This document shows positions 46,074-57,454 of a stretch of DNA of 64,000 bases, piece by piece (positions within the stretch are counted from its first letter, which is position 1; each line of letters opens with the position of its first letter). Source of the DNA: Brachypodium distachyon. Taxonomy: Eukaryota; Streptophyta; Magnoliopsida; Poales; Poaceae. Made by a program: the position numbers and the translations under genes. A model generated the notes under the pieces. The model was not told the origin of the DNA. It did no database searches and worked only from the letters and a program-made list of their open reading frames with translations. Location of the stretch: contig NC_016131.3 in the NCBI RefSeq assembly GCF_000005505.3, positions 26,279,001 through 26,343,000 of the forward strand, written 5' to 3'.

Positions 46074-46350
46074 TGAGTGGGCTCAGTTTTGTTTTTGCTT
46101 CATCATCAAGCCCGACCCTCACATCTCTTGCTGCATAATCTACACAACATAACATAAGTGGAGCTGCGCTGGTTATCACTCATTGAATGACCGTCCGAGG
46201 CAGAACATCCAACATTACCGAGTGATTGAACAGGCTGCAAGAGATATGAGGGTGGGCTCCAAATCGATACCCAAAGGCCACACCTGTCTCAATTGCTCGA
46301 AGGCAAGCTTATTTCAGCCACAGTTCAACATCATCGCCCCTCGTAAGGAT
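46074..46350 (-). repeat. R repeat copy 6
   Basis: It carries GTGGGCTCAGTTTTG, CTGGTTATCACTCATTGAATG, ATACCCAAAGGCCACAC, CAATTGCTCGAAGGCA and ACATCATCGCCCCTC. It lies directly before the GC-rich block on its right, like copy 4. Confidence 0.75.
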
Positions 46351-46362
46351 TCCATTTCTTAT

Positions 46363-47620
46363 CACAGCAGAGCATGGCAGGGCAACACACAAGGACGAAC
46401 ATGAGAAGGAGATTGCGGCGGCTGCTGCATCATGGCATTGACATGCACACATAGCAACTTGACCATGATATCCATACATGCATGCATGCATACATCCATC
46501 AGGACTGATCAGGAGCTGCTCAAATCTCGCCTCGACCGACCACACCCCCGACTGGGAGCACCCATCAGACAACACCGTACGGTTCCCAGCCCTTACCACA
46601 ACCGAATCCAATGCAATGGGCGGCACCGTAGCGGTGGGGCTGACGCAGCCGATGGTTCGGCTGGTCGGCAACTGATTTGGTTTAGGGTTTGGGTTTTGGG
46701 GTGAGAACTGCGCGGGCGCAGATAGAGAGAGAGAGATCGGAAACACACCGAATCCAAACTCAAATGCAACCAGATCCATCAATGGCGGCTCAGATTCCGC
46801 GGTGGCCGACCAAACCCTCGACCGGAATCCGCCACGGACCCCCGCCGCTCGGTCTCCAACCCGCACCGCCGCAGACTCCATCGACACCGGCGGCAACCCC
46901 GAGGGGCTTCCCAGCCGATGCGCGGGCGGAGCGGCGGGAGGACTGGCTCCGAGAAGCGACGATCCGGTGCGTCCGGCGCCATCGGGTGTCCCTCCATCAT
47001 CGCCGCCGTTTAAAACAGGGAAGAGGATGCGATATTCGCGATCATCGGCCACCGGCGAGTGAAGACCAACGGGGTGGCGGATAGAGCGCTCGCCTCGCAT
47101 GCTCCGAGGAGCCAACGGACGCCATTCGCGGTGGCCTCACAGTCGAAGTAATCGAAGCAAAGCTAGCTAGCTAGCTAGTGTTCACATGGACGGAGCCGGA
47201 GGACCCAGCAGGGCAAGGTAGGGCGGCCGCGGCCCCACGAACGGATTCCGCCCTTTAGCTCCCTGTTTCATAATCTTCCTCAATTCGTAACTGAGGCAAA
47301 AATCAAGGTAGGGCGGGGTGATGGGAGGAGAAACGGTCGGGAGCGAGAGAATCGAAGGGAAGATCAAACCGGCGGTGGCGGCGCTTGCCCTACCGGAGTC
47401 CGGTAGTGCGCGAGGAGGAAGACGAGCGACGGAGCGAGGGGGCTGGGGCGCTCGGCAGCGAGATGGGCCAGAAGGGGGAAGGGTGCGGCTTAGGAAGAGA
47501 AAGGAGGAGGAGAATGAAGGGAGGAGATATATGGGCTCCGGCCCAGGGGAAGAAAAGAGGGGACAAGACACGGGCTACCGCGGTGGTCTGGAAATTAAAA
47601 AGAAAAAACGTCTTCCACCT
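46363..47620 (-). other. Putative 5' end of a minus-strand gene
   Basis: On the minus strand, C/T-rich sequence with CTCCTCC runs from 47600 to 47380 looks like a grass 5' leader. It is followed by a 268-codon frame (47115-46309). That protein contains a loosely repeated block (VRVGDRAAGVRGGFRSRVWS and VVRAGNRTVLSDGCSQSGVW) and no known domain, and the frame runs on into R copy 6. The call is only that a transcription unit may begin here. The frame may be chance in GC-rich DNA. Confidence 0.35.
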
Positions 47621-49545
47621 GTGTGATGTGTCTAAGATTTTTCTGTTTCCTCGTCTTCTTCCAAAAAAATAATCCTCATCTAAAAGTACAGTTACTAAAG
47701 TGTTTCTTTCTTGAATATTTTTATGACAATTTCTACGCGGGTCCAATCAACTTAGCAAAAGGGAGCTGCATAGCAGACTCTTGTGAAGATGCTTAAAAGT
47801 TTTATTGATTGTTTTAATACCAACATTTACAAGTTCAAATTAGTTTTACTAAAACTAAATCTTCCATGATGGACATATTCATATTGTACCAATTTGATAA
47901 TGCAAATATAAGTACAGTATCTTTTTTCTTTAAATGTAAACTCTAAGAAGTTTGGCTTTGCACAAATATATAACATCTTATATTTTGAAACGGAGATAAT
48001 TTGGTAAAATTGGTAAGGAGTCACCACAAAGAGTAAAATATGGCAAGATTTAAAATTGGCTAAAAGTTGCCATAGAAATATAATTGAGTGGTGTACTAGG
48101 CGTCGATCGGGTGATAATTTCGCTCAATCGACTGTCAGATCTGACTAAGCCATGAGCCTAGCTATGGCGTATGATGTTTGCATCAAAAAAATCTTGCATG
48201 CAACATTACCTTTTGCGAGCCACGGAAAATCACACAAAGTTGTTGTAGCATTTTAAACAACCCATGACATAAATAATCTACGTGTGCAACAAATTTTCAC
48301 TTCCTTGCTACAAAAAGCTAAAAACAGGTTGCAACATACTCAACATGAGAAACGAACACATGCAACGTCAAAGAATTATGTTCGGAGGAATACACAATAT
48401 ACTCAAGAGTGGTTGCAATATATCGCTCGTGTGTTCTCTTACAGCATGTCCAAAACAACTTTTACAACATGGAAAAGCTTGAATCGACTAACCTTCCGCC
48501 GTCAACAATGGAGGCACCAGCCTTCGCCGATTCGGTCACACACCTCAGCCTCGATGCCTTCTATAACTTGGTGGTGTGAATTTGAGCTCCACCGCAAGGT
48601 ATAGCTAGTGTTTGGGAGGAGGAGACGTTGGGGAGAAGACTCTACGGTAAGATAGTAGCCGGGATCGCTGGTCGGCGCCGACAGCGTTGGTCGACCCAAA
48701 TCGGGATCGGGGTCGAGGCGTCGAGCAGGTTGATTTCCCAAGCTAGATCATCTTCAATTTGTCCCAGAGGTACTGACACACGTCCTGCGATCCCGTTCCC
48801 CGACCAGATCAAACCGGGTTCTTGGCAACTATGTGGTGCTAAGGTGGAGGACGAGGTTGGGATAGAGAGGTGCTTGCATGGAGCGAGGGAGCTTAGAAGT
48901 GAGATGAGCTATGGAGAAAAAGTTTTTGGAGAAATACAAGAGGAGATCAGGTCACGATGCGTTTCTCTTCAGTTAAAGAAACGAACCAACCCCAACGATG
49001 GGTAAGGTGAAAAAATCGCACTCTAACAGACAGACAGAACCGTCATCAGTCTTGCGAAATCGCCGCACGAATGATCCATGACATGCTCGTTAATTCGAAG
49101 ATATCCATGAGCCCCTCCAGTACCCAAACTCACTTCACATGGATCCATACAGTACCAGGCAGACAAACCGATTTCATCCTAACCCAAAACATGCTCATGT
49201 CACCCTACTATGCTACACTATGGTATGAACAGCTTCACTATAACTGCCACTAATTATACAGGAGGTCCGTTCTACAGTCGACCATGTCAAGTTACCATCA
49301 TTCTGCTTGTGCTTGTCCCCTTCTTGCAAATGACCCAAAATTACCAAATGTATGATAATGTACATCTGACCGATGGACTGTTCACGAGGAAGTGTACAAA
49401 ATCCCCAATCTTCTCATCTGCACAAGGAAATTGACATGGCAGAAACAGTTAGAAATTCAGAGCAATACAGAAAAAAGAAGAAACAGTCAGAAATTCAGAG
49501 TAACACACAGAAAGATGTCACACTTGGTTGCAAGAGGAGCTTTGC
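47621..49545. other. Intergenic, nothing recognised
   Basis: AT-rich up to 48480, where GTTGCAAC and TTGCAACA words recur at 48190-48420, a texture seen in grass DNA transposon remnants, but no ends were found. The stretch at 49400-49545 includes the 3' UTR of the POLAR-like gene, with a direct repeat of AGAAATTCAGAG near 49450 and 49489. Confidence 0.45.
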
Positions 49546-50918
49546 CTACTGTAATTCGTCGTCGTCGTCGTGTCGCCGTAGCGCCATCCTGGCGGTGTCC
49601 TTCCACATGGCCGCCTCCATCTCCTTCTCGGCGATCTTCCTCTCGGCGCGCCCCAGCGCGGCCTCCAGCTCCTCGATCCGCTCCTGGTGCCTCTGGTGGA
49701 GAAGCTCGTGCAGCCTCCTCTCCAGCGCCACCGCCGACACCCCGTTGCGTTCTTCTTCTTCCACGCCGCCGCCGTCGTCTTCGTCTTCATACTCGTCGCC
49801 TTCGTGTTCGTCTTCCATGTCATCTTCCTCGAATTCGCCGCCGTCGGACCCTTGCCTGCAGTCGCCATCGTCGTCCGACCACTCCACCGCCGTGCCCGTG
49901 CCGCGTTCTCCCGGCGGCGTGTCCGGGGCGCCGTAGTTGGCGTGCAGCCGCTCGAGCTCGGCGTGGAGCTCCTCCTCCAGCAATTCCATCTTCCCGGAGC
50001 CGGAGCAGCAGCCACCGTCGGACGACTTCTCGAAGCTCATGGCCGCGTCCGCCCCGGCGTGATCCTCGAGGCGAGCGCTCGCGATGCGCGGCTCGGTCCA
50101 GTCCGTGGTTAGGCAGCTCGACGCGGCGGAGTACTCGGGATCGCGGCGGGCCCCCGACACCTCGCCGTCGCCGTCGTCGACGCTGCTAAGGCAAGCCTGG
50201 CCTGATTTGAACTCCTCCATGAGCGTCTCCATCTCCGCGCGCACCTCGGCCATCTTGCGGAACTCGGCCGACGTCTTGGCCAGCAGGAACACCAGGCTCA
50301 GCCCCACGCCGATGTCGGGGTTAGGCGGCCTCGCCTCGCCGTCGCCGCCGTCGGCCGCGGCCGTGGGTTCTGGAATCAATTGGTTGACACAGAGGAGGAG
50401 CGTGTCAGCCATTGAAGAATCAAGCATGGAGCTGGAAATGTCACTGATGATTTCGAAACGAGAAACAATTGCTCGCCCATTGGCTCAGCTCAGCACCAAA
50501 TCGAACTGCTCGATTGCTAGCTAGAAACTACTAATTCGACGCAGTCCAGGCGCGATCCTAAATGATTCGAACAATTAAGAACACCACTCCTGATTACGGC
50601 TACCGAACAGAGTACTATGAACGAACATCACGCACCTGAGGCGCCCATGGACGGCTTGAGCTCGCCCTTCTCCCCCGCGATCTCCTCCTCCTCCTCCTCC
50701 ATCTCCACCACCGGCGGCCGCCCCTTCCCGCCGCCGCAGTTCCTCCCGAGCCGCGAGAGCCGCGCCCACCTGAACCTCGGCAGCAGCGACCTCGCCGCCG
50801 CCACCGCCGCCGACGCCCGCGGGGTGGACGCCGGCTCCGCGAGCCCGAGCTCCTCGCCGTCGTTGAGGTAATCCAGGATCCTCCTCCCCGTGCTCTCCCC
50901 AGCCGCCGCCGCCGCCAT
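49546..50918 (-). CDS. POLAR-like protein
   Basis: Two exons, 50918-50632 and 50431-49546, join in frame to 390 residues with borders GC/GTGATG and TTTCCAG/CTCC. The chosen donor is 4 nt past a better-looking GTGCGT at 50635, but only it keeps the frame. Exon 1 has RRILDYLNDGEE and ends near an acidic run. Exon 2 carries the family core GVGLSLVFLLAKTSAEFRKM, an acidic middle with runs of Glu/Asp, and the C-terminal coiled-coil LERRLHELLHQRHQERIEEL ending with MWKDTARM. These match plant POLAR LOCALIZATION DURING ASYMMETRIC DIVISION AND REDISTRIBUTION proteins. In Arabidopsis POLAR marks and scaffolds a polar cortical domain in stomatal-lineage cells and brings in GSK3-type kinases. The role here is inferred from family. 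Start 50918 follows a GC-rich leader; an in-frame ATG at 51107 is less likely. Confidence 0.85.
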
Positions 50919-52560
50919 CGCGACTCTCGCCGGCCGGCCGACCGAGGAACAGAGAAGATGCGAATCGAACAAACCGCAAAAGAAAAGAAAAGCTTCAAAG
51001 CCTCGGAACGGAAACGAGACCCGAGGAGGAGCGGAAGGCAACAAAGCGGTTTTCAAACCGGGTCGTGGGGGGAGGAGCGTAGCGGTGGGGCCCGCAAGGG
51101 ATGTCATGGCCCGGCCCCACTGACAGCGACTAGTCTGTATAATTACTCCGGATATATCTTTTTCTCAGCGGTCGTGTTAGAGAAACATTATTATTGTTGT
51201 TGTTCTCTGACGGATGGAGTGTAGAGACGACGACGAAGAAGAAGAGGAAGGGGATGAGATGGCATTATTGTCTGTTTGTGGGTTTTGGTTTGTTTAAAGA
51301 TCACGTAAATGATATCATGATTTGCGTTTGCAGGCAGGTAGGTCAGGTGTTAGTGTTAGCGCTCTGATTTGAATCCTTGTCTCCTTGTCTTCGTCTCCGT
51401 CTGTTCCGTTCCCCATCCTTTCCTGCCTGCAGTTAGCAGCACTTCTTGGTGGGGGGGTGCTAATTGCGAAAGCAAAGCAAAGTCTGCAAGTCTCGTGCTC
51501 GTCTTGGACGGGTCTCAGGAACACTACTACGGAGTAGATCAAAGTCAGGACTGAGAAATCATCGGGGAATCAGAGACACGGACCGGCTTGGACGCAAAGC
51601 AAGAGCGCGGCCGACAGAGAATGCATCCCGAGTTTATAAAACAGATTAAATCGATAATTTCCACGGAGGCCAAAAATGAGTTTTTTTTATAAAAAAAAGC
51701 GGCCAAAAATGAGTTGACCGGGCTCCGTCGGTCCGTCCGTCGCCGGCCGTTTCACAGGCTGCCGAACAGTCTCTTCGACCGGTTCTCATTTTTCTTTTCC
51801 CTTGGAACAGACGGCAGCAGGGAGAGAATTAATGCCGGGGGGGTCGAAGAATCTAGCAACGCTGCCACGGGGTACGACGAGACAGCATATCTCGCGCCCC
51901 CCTGTTCCTGATGGCTGCCTGCCGCCCGCCCATCGGTCATCGACCCCCTCTTCCTGATGGACTGACCTGACGAGTTTATAGTTGCCTCACGGACGACCGG
52001 ACGACGGTCGGTAGTACGACGCCAATTAATACAAAGGGGGTCTGGCCGCGTCGGCGCTAATCGCAGCAGCTAGCTTGAATGTTAGCTTGATCCGACCTTA
52101 ATTAATTTAAGGATAATTGCTTCGGTTAAGCTGTAGCGTCGCGTCGTCAAGGCGGCAGGTCAGGTCAGGTAAGATACTAGTGCACTGCTTCGGTTGTCTC
52201 TGCCTGCCACAGGGAGAACAAGAAGAGGCCGTACGTGCGGAGCAGATCTCAGCTCTGGCCGCCGGCGGTGCAATGGGTTTTACCGTGTTTTTCGTGGCGG
52301 GAACACGTCGTGCAGGGTTGTCCGAGCGAACGCTTCTGGAGCGACGTTGACAAGCAAAAAGCAGGGGACGGACAACGAATTAGCAATACTGTGTAATGAA
52401 ATCCAGCGCGACAGGGGAGAAGAGAATGGGTGTTCATTATATCCCGGAGCGGATAAGAACGCGGAATTTGTCCTTGCTCAACCACTTGCGTTATCTGTTT
52501 GTTTGTTTTTGATGTTGAGTCGCGGTTACATATGTTTTTGCTGAGAAGATTAGCAATCAG
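50919..52560. other. Intergenic between POLAR-like gene and tRNA
   Basis: It contains the GC-rich leader of the POLAR-like gene up to about 51120. Nothing else is supported apart from the 18-nt micro-insertion at 51683-51700. Confidence 0.5.
51668..51715. repeat. Micro-insertion with 15-bp target duplication
   Basis: GGCCAAAAATGAGTT occurs at 51668-51682 and 51701-51715 around an 18-nt insert of six T, ATA-type bases and an A-run. A tail-only retroposition scar is a possible origin. Confidence 0.6.
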
Positions 52561-52642
52561 GTGGTCGTGCCGGAGTGGTTATCGGGCATGACTAGAAATC
52601 ATGTGGGCTTTGCCCGCGCAGGTTCGAATCCTGCCGACCACG
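52561..52642 (+). tRNA. tRNA-Ser (AGA)
   Basis: An 82-nt cloverleaf. The acceptor arm GTGGTCG pairs with CGACCAC (52635-52641), followed by discriminator G. The anticodon loop CTAGAAA (52592-52598) gives anticodon AGA at 52594-52596. The long variable arm GTGGGCTTTGCCCGC is typical of type II tRNA-Ser. The T arm with GGTTCGAATCC supplies the B box, and GCCGGAGTGG the A box. A T-run at 52646-52650 can terminate RNA polymerase III. No intron is present. Confidence 0.97.
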
Positions 52643-52711
52643 GTTCTTTTTGTTAATTCCATTTCATCTTTTTTTTCCCAACCCCATGTAGGCTTTTCGA
52701 TGTGTTTCATT

Positions 52712-54407
52712 TTTCCCCTTTCCATTCATTCAAACGGAAATACACCGTCCACACCACATATTACATGAAAATGTAGAGGATAGTCGAATGGGGGAGAAGA
52801 ACACACAGGCAACTACGCAGAGTAGGAAACTCGCTGACCAGTCCTCGCAATCGAGAGACTGACTACGAAACAAAAACCTACTCCCTATCGTCTAACGCTA
52901 ACAGCAACCGACAGTTCAACAGAGTTTAGCAACATTAAGTCTTACAGACCAGTAAAATTCACCAACAACTAGCCCAAAAAACCAACACCGAGCGCCTCAA
53001 AAGCATCCACCAACGTGCAAGACCAAGCTTCAGTGATTCGCAGTGCCGAGAGCACATCAGTTGGTCCAGCAACAGCCCTTGCACCTTCCCCCAGCTGGCG
53101 CATCATGTCTTGAGCATTGTGGATGAGTTGCTTGGCGCCAGCACGCAGTTGCTCTAGATCGTGCGCCTTCTGCAGACCTGACCAAGATAGCAAAGAGGAA
53201 CATGCGGCAAAAACAATCTTGAAAGGAGAACGCAGCACATACTTATCAAAAGTAACTTTGTTACGACAATTCCAGATAGCCCACAGAATGGCAGCTAGCC
53301 CAACCACATAGAATTTTTTCCCCTGAGGCAGAAAGGAGTGCATCCAAACAAAATATTGCCATATGGAAGTAGGAACAGACTGGGTGAGAAATAAGGACCC
53401 CACCACTCTCCAGACAACCCTAGTAACCCTACATCCAAAAAACATATGTTGGGCATTTTCCAGATTATCACAAAAAGAACACAAGGAAGACCCTGCAAGT
53501 TCTTCCTTCCTATGTATCTCTAGTCAACACAGCATCATGAAAAAGTAACCAGAGAAAGATTTTAATTTTAAGAGGAATCTTAGCTTGCCAGATTCATTTA
53601 TGATGACTACCATGCAGGTCTTTCTCCAGCCACTTATACATTGATTTCACAGAATATTTCCCTTTCTTCTCAAAGGCCCAAGTGACCTGATCATCCTCAT
53701 TAGACAGAACCAAAGCAGTAGTCATATGACACAAGGTAGCCCATTGCTGGGCCAGTACAGGACCCAACCTCCTAAAAGTTATGTCAGAAATATCAGACTG
53801 AAAATCCTTCACACAAACACCAGAATGAGAGCAAATAGTGTAAAGTTCAGGGGATTTCAAGCACAAAGGCTCATCATGATCCCCCAGCAATCTTCCCAAA
53901 ATCTAACAAGAGTACCATTATTAAGCTTTACTTTCCTCCCCTCCATAAAATTGGACTTAACTTTTAACAAAGCTTTCCAGCAAGACGAGTCAATTACTCT
54001 GGCTTTGACATCAGCAACACTACAATTATGGAGATATTTTGTTCTGACAACATCTTGCCATAACCCTTGACCAGTGTCAAGTTTCCACCACCATTTGCAG
54101 AGAAGGCCTATATTTTGTTTTCTTAAGTCTTTCACACCCAGCCCCCTTTTATGTTTAGATCTACAAACTCTTTGCCATTTAATCAGATGATATTTTCTCT
54201 TATCACTGTTACCCTGCCATAAAAATTTCCTCCTATGTTTATCAATTTTCTCAACAAAAGTCTTATTGAAAAGGAACATGGACATATGATAGGAAGGCAG
54301 ATTAGATAAGGAAGCATTGAGCAAAATAGTTTTCCCTCCCATAGATAAACTACAACTTTTCCATGCTTCAAGTCTTTTTAAGAACTTAGCATCTAGGAAA
54401 TCCCAAT
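52712..54407 (-). mobile_element. 5'-truncated LINE (L1-type) with TSD
   Basis: A 1696-bp insertion flanked by a perfect 19-bp duplication, CTTTTCGATGTGTTTCATT (52693-52711 and 54408-54426). Read on the minus strand it encodes the end of a LINE ORF2: after the RT domain, MGGKTILLN through FLWQGNSDKRK and GLGVKDLRKQN, then a zinc-knuckle zf-RVT segment (CSFCDNLENAQHMFFGC) and WAIWNCRNKVTFDK. The frame is cut by several shifts and stops (pieces 54342-53857, 53899-53594, 53484-52969). The A-rich tail at the left edge is weak. It lies 50 bp downstream of the tRNA gene. Confidence 0.9.
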
Positions 54408-54426
54408 CTTTTCGATGTGTTTCATT

Positions 54427-55100
54427 GAGTTCAAACCAACCCTTTCGGAATTTGTGTAGCTAATATTTTGGCTAAATTATTATTAGTTGCTCATGTTTTG
54501 GCTGATATTGTAAAGAAAAACGTAGCATCTTTTAGGGAGTATGGGCTTGTCAAAATATAGGCTACTATCCCAACAAGAGCAAAAAAAAAAATGGCATGGT
54601 TGGTTTTGGCAAACCTGATGCTACCGTGGCATTCGACGTGGAAAAGTATGAGAAAACCGGTGCCACATGGAGACAAAACCGATCAAATCGGGGAGGGTGT
54701 CCGGTTTTGCCAATGAGAAACCAAATGTATTCTTCTTAACGAAAAAGACACACCGCTCGGCATGTTCGAGAAAAAAAAGATACCAAATGTATACGATTTC
54801 GAGTTCAGTGACCATTTCTCGACTTTGCTTCCAGTTAAGAAACCGAAAATATTCTTTTCTTTTAATAGAATATCAGTCATTAAAAAAATCTATTTTGCTC
54901 TTTTCATTGCATGCTAGTATGCAGTGGCGGAGCTAGCAGATCAATAGAGCCTGGGCAAAATAGATGTCCATCTTCTAAGTTAGAGTTTGCCTTAAAAATC
55001 TGTTGATTTTATAACCATGCTTACTTTGCTCTCAAGAGAATTTAACAAGGGAGCCCGGGCATCTGCCCGGGGTGGCCGGGCGGTGCCGACGCCCCTACTA
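54427..55100. other. Spacer with decayed repeat
   Basis: At 54917-55100 a GTGGCGGAGCTAGC start and a GCCCGGGCATCTGCCCGGG palindromic part resemble a common grass dispersed element, but its second end could not be identified. The rest is unremarkable. Confidence 0.4.
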
Positions 55101-57395
55101 GTATCCCATTCTTCGGAATTCTTCTTGGAAATTTGGACATAGCCACTCTCGCTGGAAGTGAAAACATCTTTTTTCAGAGCAGGAGGGTTCCATTGCCATT
55201 TAGTCCCTGGAGGATGTGCCATTCTGCAATATGCAGATGACACTATCTTCCTTCTGGAGGGTGATGAGGAGTGTGCTAGGAACTTAAAATTCATTCTTTG
55301 TTTGTTTGAACAGCTCCTAGGTTTAAAAATTAACTTTCACAAGAGTGATTTATATTGTCTAGGAGAGGCTGCTTCACTAGGAGGTAAGCTGGAAGAAATC
55401 TTTACGTGCAAACAGGGGAAGTTCCCTTTTAGATATTTGGGGATTCCTTTACATTTCGAAAGATTAGCTAATAGTGATTGGAAGCACGAAGAGGAAAGGG
55501 TGGAAGGTAGGCTTGCAAGTTGGAAAGGTAAGATGTTAACTAGAGATGGGAGATTGGCACTTATCAATGCTTGCATGAGTTCTATTCCCAATTATATGAC
55601 ATCCTTTTTGGAAATTCCAAAAAGAGTAGTTAAGAGAATTGATTTTTTTCGGAAATGCTTGTTGTGGCAGGAAGGGGAAGGTGTTAGGAAAATGCATTCG
55701 GTGAACTGGCATGCAGTATGTACACCAAAGGAACAGGGGGGTTTGGGGGTCTCAGATCTTGTTATTATGGAATGTTTGCTTGATCTGCAAATGGATTTGG
55801 AAGCTTGAGTCTATATCAGGCACTTGGCAGAAACTCATTAGGAAAAAGTACTGCAGGGGTAAACCCCTTTCTCTAGTTAAGCGGCGTAGTGGTGATTCTC
55901 ATTTTTGGATTGGGATATTACAAATTAAGGAAGTCTTCTACAGTTGTTGTAGACACATGATTGGCAATGGCAAAAGAACTAGGTTTTGGGAGGATGATTG
56001 GCTAGGTGGGAAACCTCTAGCACTTCAATTCTCACGGCTGTATCATATTACTTTTAGTGTCAATGTTAGGGCCTCTTTGATTCACAGGATTTCGAAAACG
56101 CAGGAATAGGAAAAATACAGGGTCAAAGTGGCATGTCATCTTCAATACTACAGGAATTAGATGATGTTTGATTGTGCACAGGAAAAACATAGAATTCTTA
56201 CAATGAGGTTGGATTGGATGGAATTTTTCCTACAAAACCTAGTAGAAATGAATCCTAAGGAAAATTTCCTATGGTTTGTAATCCTTTGAATCAAAGGAAC
56301 CACGTATGAAAAATTCCTGAGGATTCGAAATCCTCCAAAAATCCTTTGGAATTCCTTTGAATCAAAGGGGGCCTCACTGCGTACGAAGTGTTCACCGAAG
56401 GCTGGGGCTTCCTTAGATTTAGAAGAGTTCTGGTTGGGGAAACCTTGCTTCAATGGAATAATCTTAACCAAATCTGTAGTCTGTTTTCTCTCACTGATCG
56501 AAAGGATACTGTTTTGGAAGTTAGATGCTCGAGGGAGGTTTTCTGTAAACTCACTTTATAGGTTTCTGAAAAGAACTCAGGTTCCTTTCCCCTATAATTT
56601 TTTGTGGAAAATCAAGTTGCCCTTGGAAATTAAAATCTTCCTTTGGCTATCAAGTAAAGGTTGTATTCTGACTAGAGATGTTCTTAAGGCTAGAGGCTGG
56701 GAGGGAACAGAGTTGTGTCATTTCTGTTCTAGGTTAGAAACGATGGACCACCTATTTTTCCATTGCTCGCTGGTGAAATACATTTGGCGTGTCATCTGTT
56801 GCAGCTTTGATTTGGTTGACATCCCATGTTCAGTCCAGGATCTGTTGCATAGATGGTTGTTTGAGTTTCCTAGATCTCATAGAAATGTAGCTCTGGTTGG
56901 TTTAGCAGCAGTGTTGTGGATTATTTGGAAGACTAGGAACGATGCTTGCTTTTGTTTCTTGCTTCCACATGACCCAACTTCTGTAGTTTTTAAGATTTGT
57001 ACTTTGATTGACCAATGGGCTGGTTTGTAGAAAGTCATCGTGCGGGATCTGCTACTCAGATGCACTCGAAGGCTGTGGCAAGTCACGGCTGAATCCTTCA
57101 GGCGATCTAACGGCTGGGCGCCAGTGACTCTCAGGCTGACGGCATGATCCACTGGCATTTGCAATTGCTGGCCATCTTTGTTCAGTACTGGGATGCATCG
57201 TTGGTGTTGCCTCCATGGAAATTTTGACTGAGTAGTATTTGTAACTGGCTGAGAGTTTGTATGATTGTGAATTGTAGTTGATGTGGCTTGAGCTGCATTG
57301 TCTGAATTTCGTCTCATGTTTTAAATACTATTTATGTAATACTCTATGATTTCTTTTAATGAAATCGGAGGGAGGCCTCTGTTCGTAAAAAAAAG
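55101..57395 (+). mobile_element. LINE ORF2 fragment, split by a MITE
   Basis: A plus-strand LINE remnant starting inside the reverse transcriptase. It contains LQYADDTIFLLEGDEE (RT active site YADD), FRYLGIPLHFERL, GGLGVSDL, then after a frameshift near 55790 the WFEDDWLGG-type block, and after the MITE a zf-RVT segment (CHFCSRLETMDHLFFHC) and LWIIWKTRNDACF. The 3' end runs to GGAGGGAGGCCTCTGTTCGT and an A8 tail at 57387-57394. The 5' part is missing. Orientation is opposite to the LINE at 52712-54407, and the two are from different families or subfamilies. It is non-functional. Confidence 0.85.
56069..56373. mobile_element. Tourist-like MITE nested in LINE
   Basis: A 305-bp element with ends GGGCCTCTTTGATTCA and, read inward from the right, GGCCCCCTTTGATTCA. 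Flanks TTA and TCA fit a 3-bp Harbinger-type target duplication with one change. Removing the element plus one 3-bp flank restores the LINE reading frame across the site, which confirms the borders. Confidence 0.82.
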
Positions 57396-57410
57396 CATAC
57401 AAAAGCTAAG

Positions 57411-57454
57411 GAGCATACAGTTTCTTACCGGCAAAAAAAAAAGAGCATACAGTT
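57411..57454 (+). repeat. 20-nt insertion with 12-bp target duplication
   Basis: GAGCATACAGTT at 57411-57422 and 57443-57454 flanks TCTTACCGGC followed by ten A. It looks like the last ten bases of a retroposon plus its poly-A tail. Confidence 0.65.

Noticed and set aside
46446..46520. ATGCATGCATGCATAC tract as a regulatory RY element
   Set aside because: Simple repeat of CATG type without a supported gene start nearby.
47084..47130. Possible tRNA-like fragment (GGCGGATAGAGCGCTCGCCT)
   Set aside because: No cloverleaf or T arm can be drawn around it.
49392..50189. A 265-codon plus-strand frame rich in Arg/Pro
   Set aside because: It is antisense to the POLAR-like coding exon and open because of GC bias; no protein-like features.
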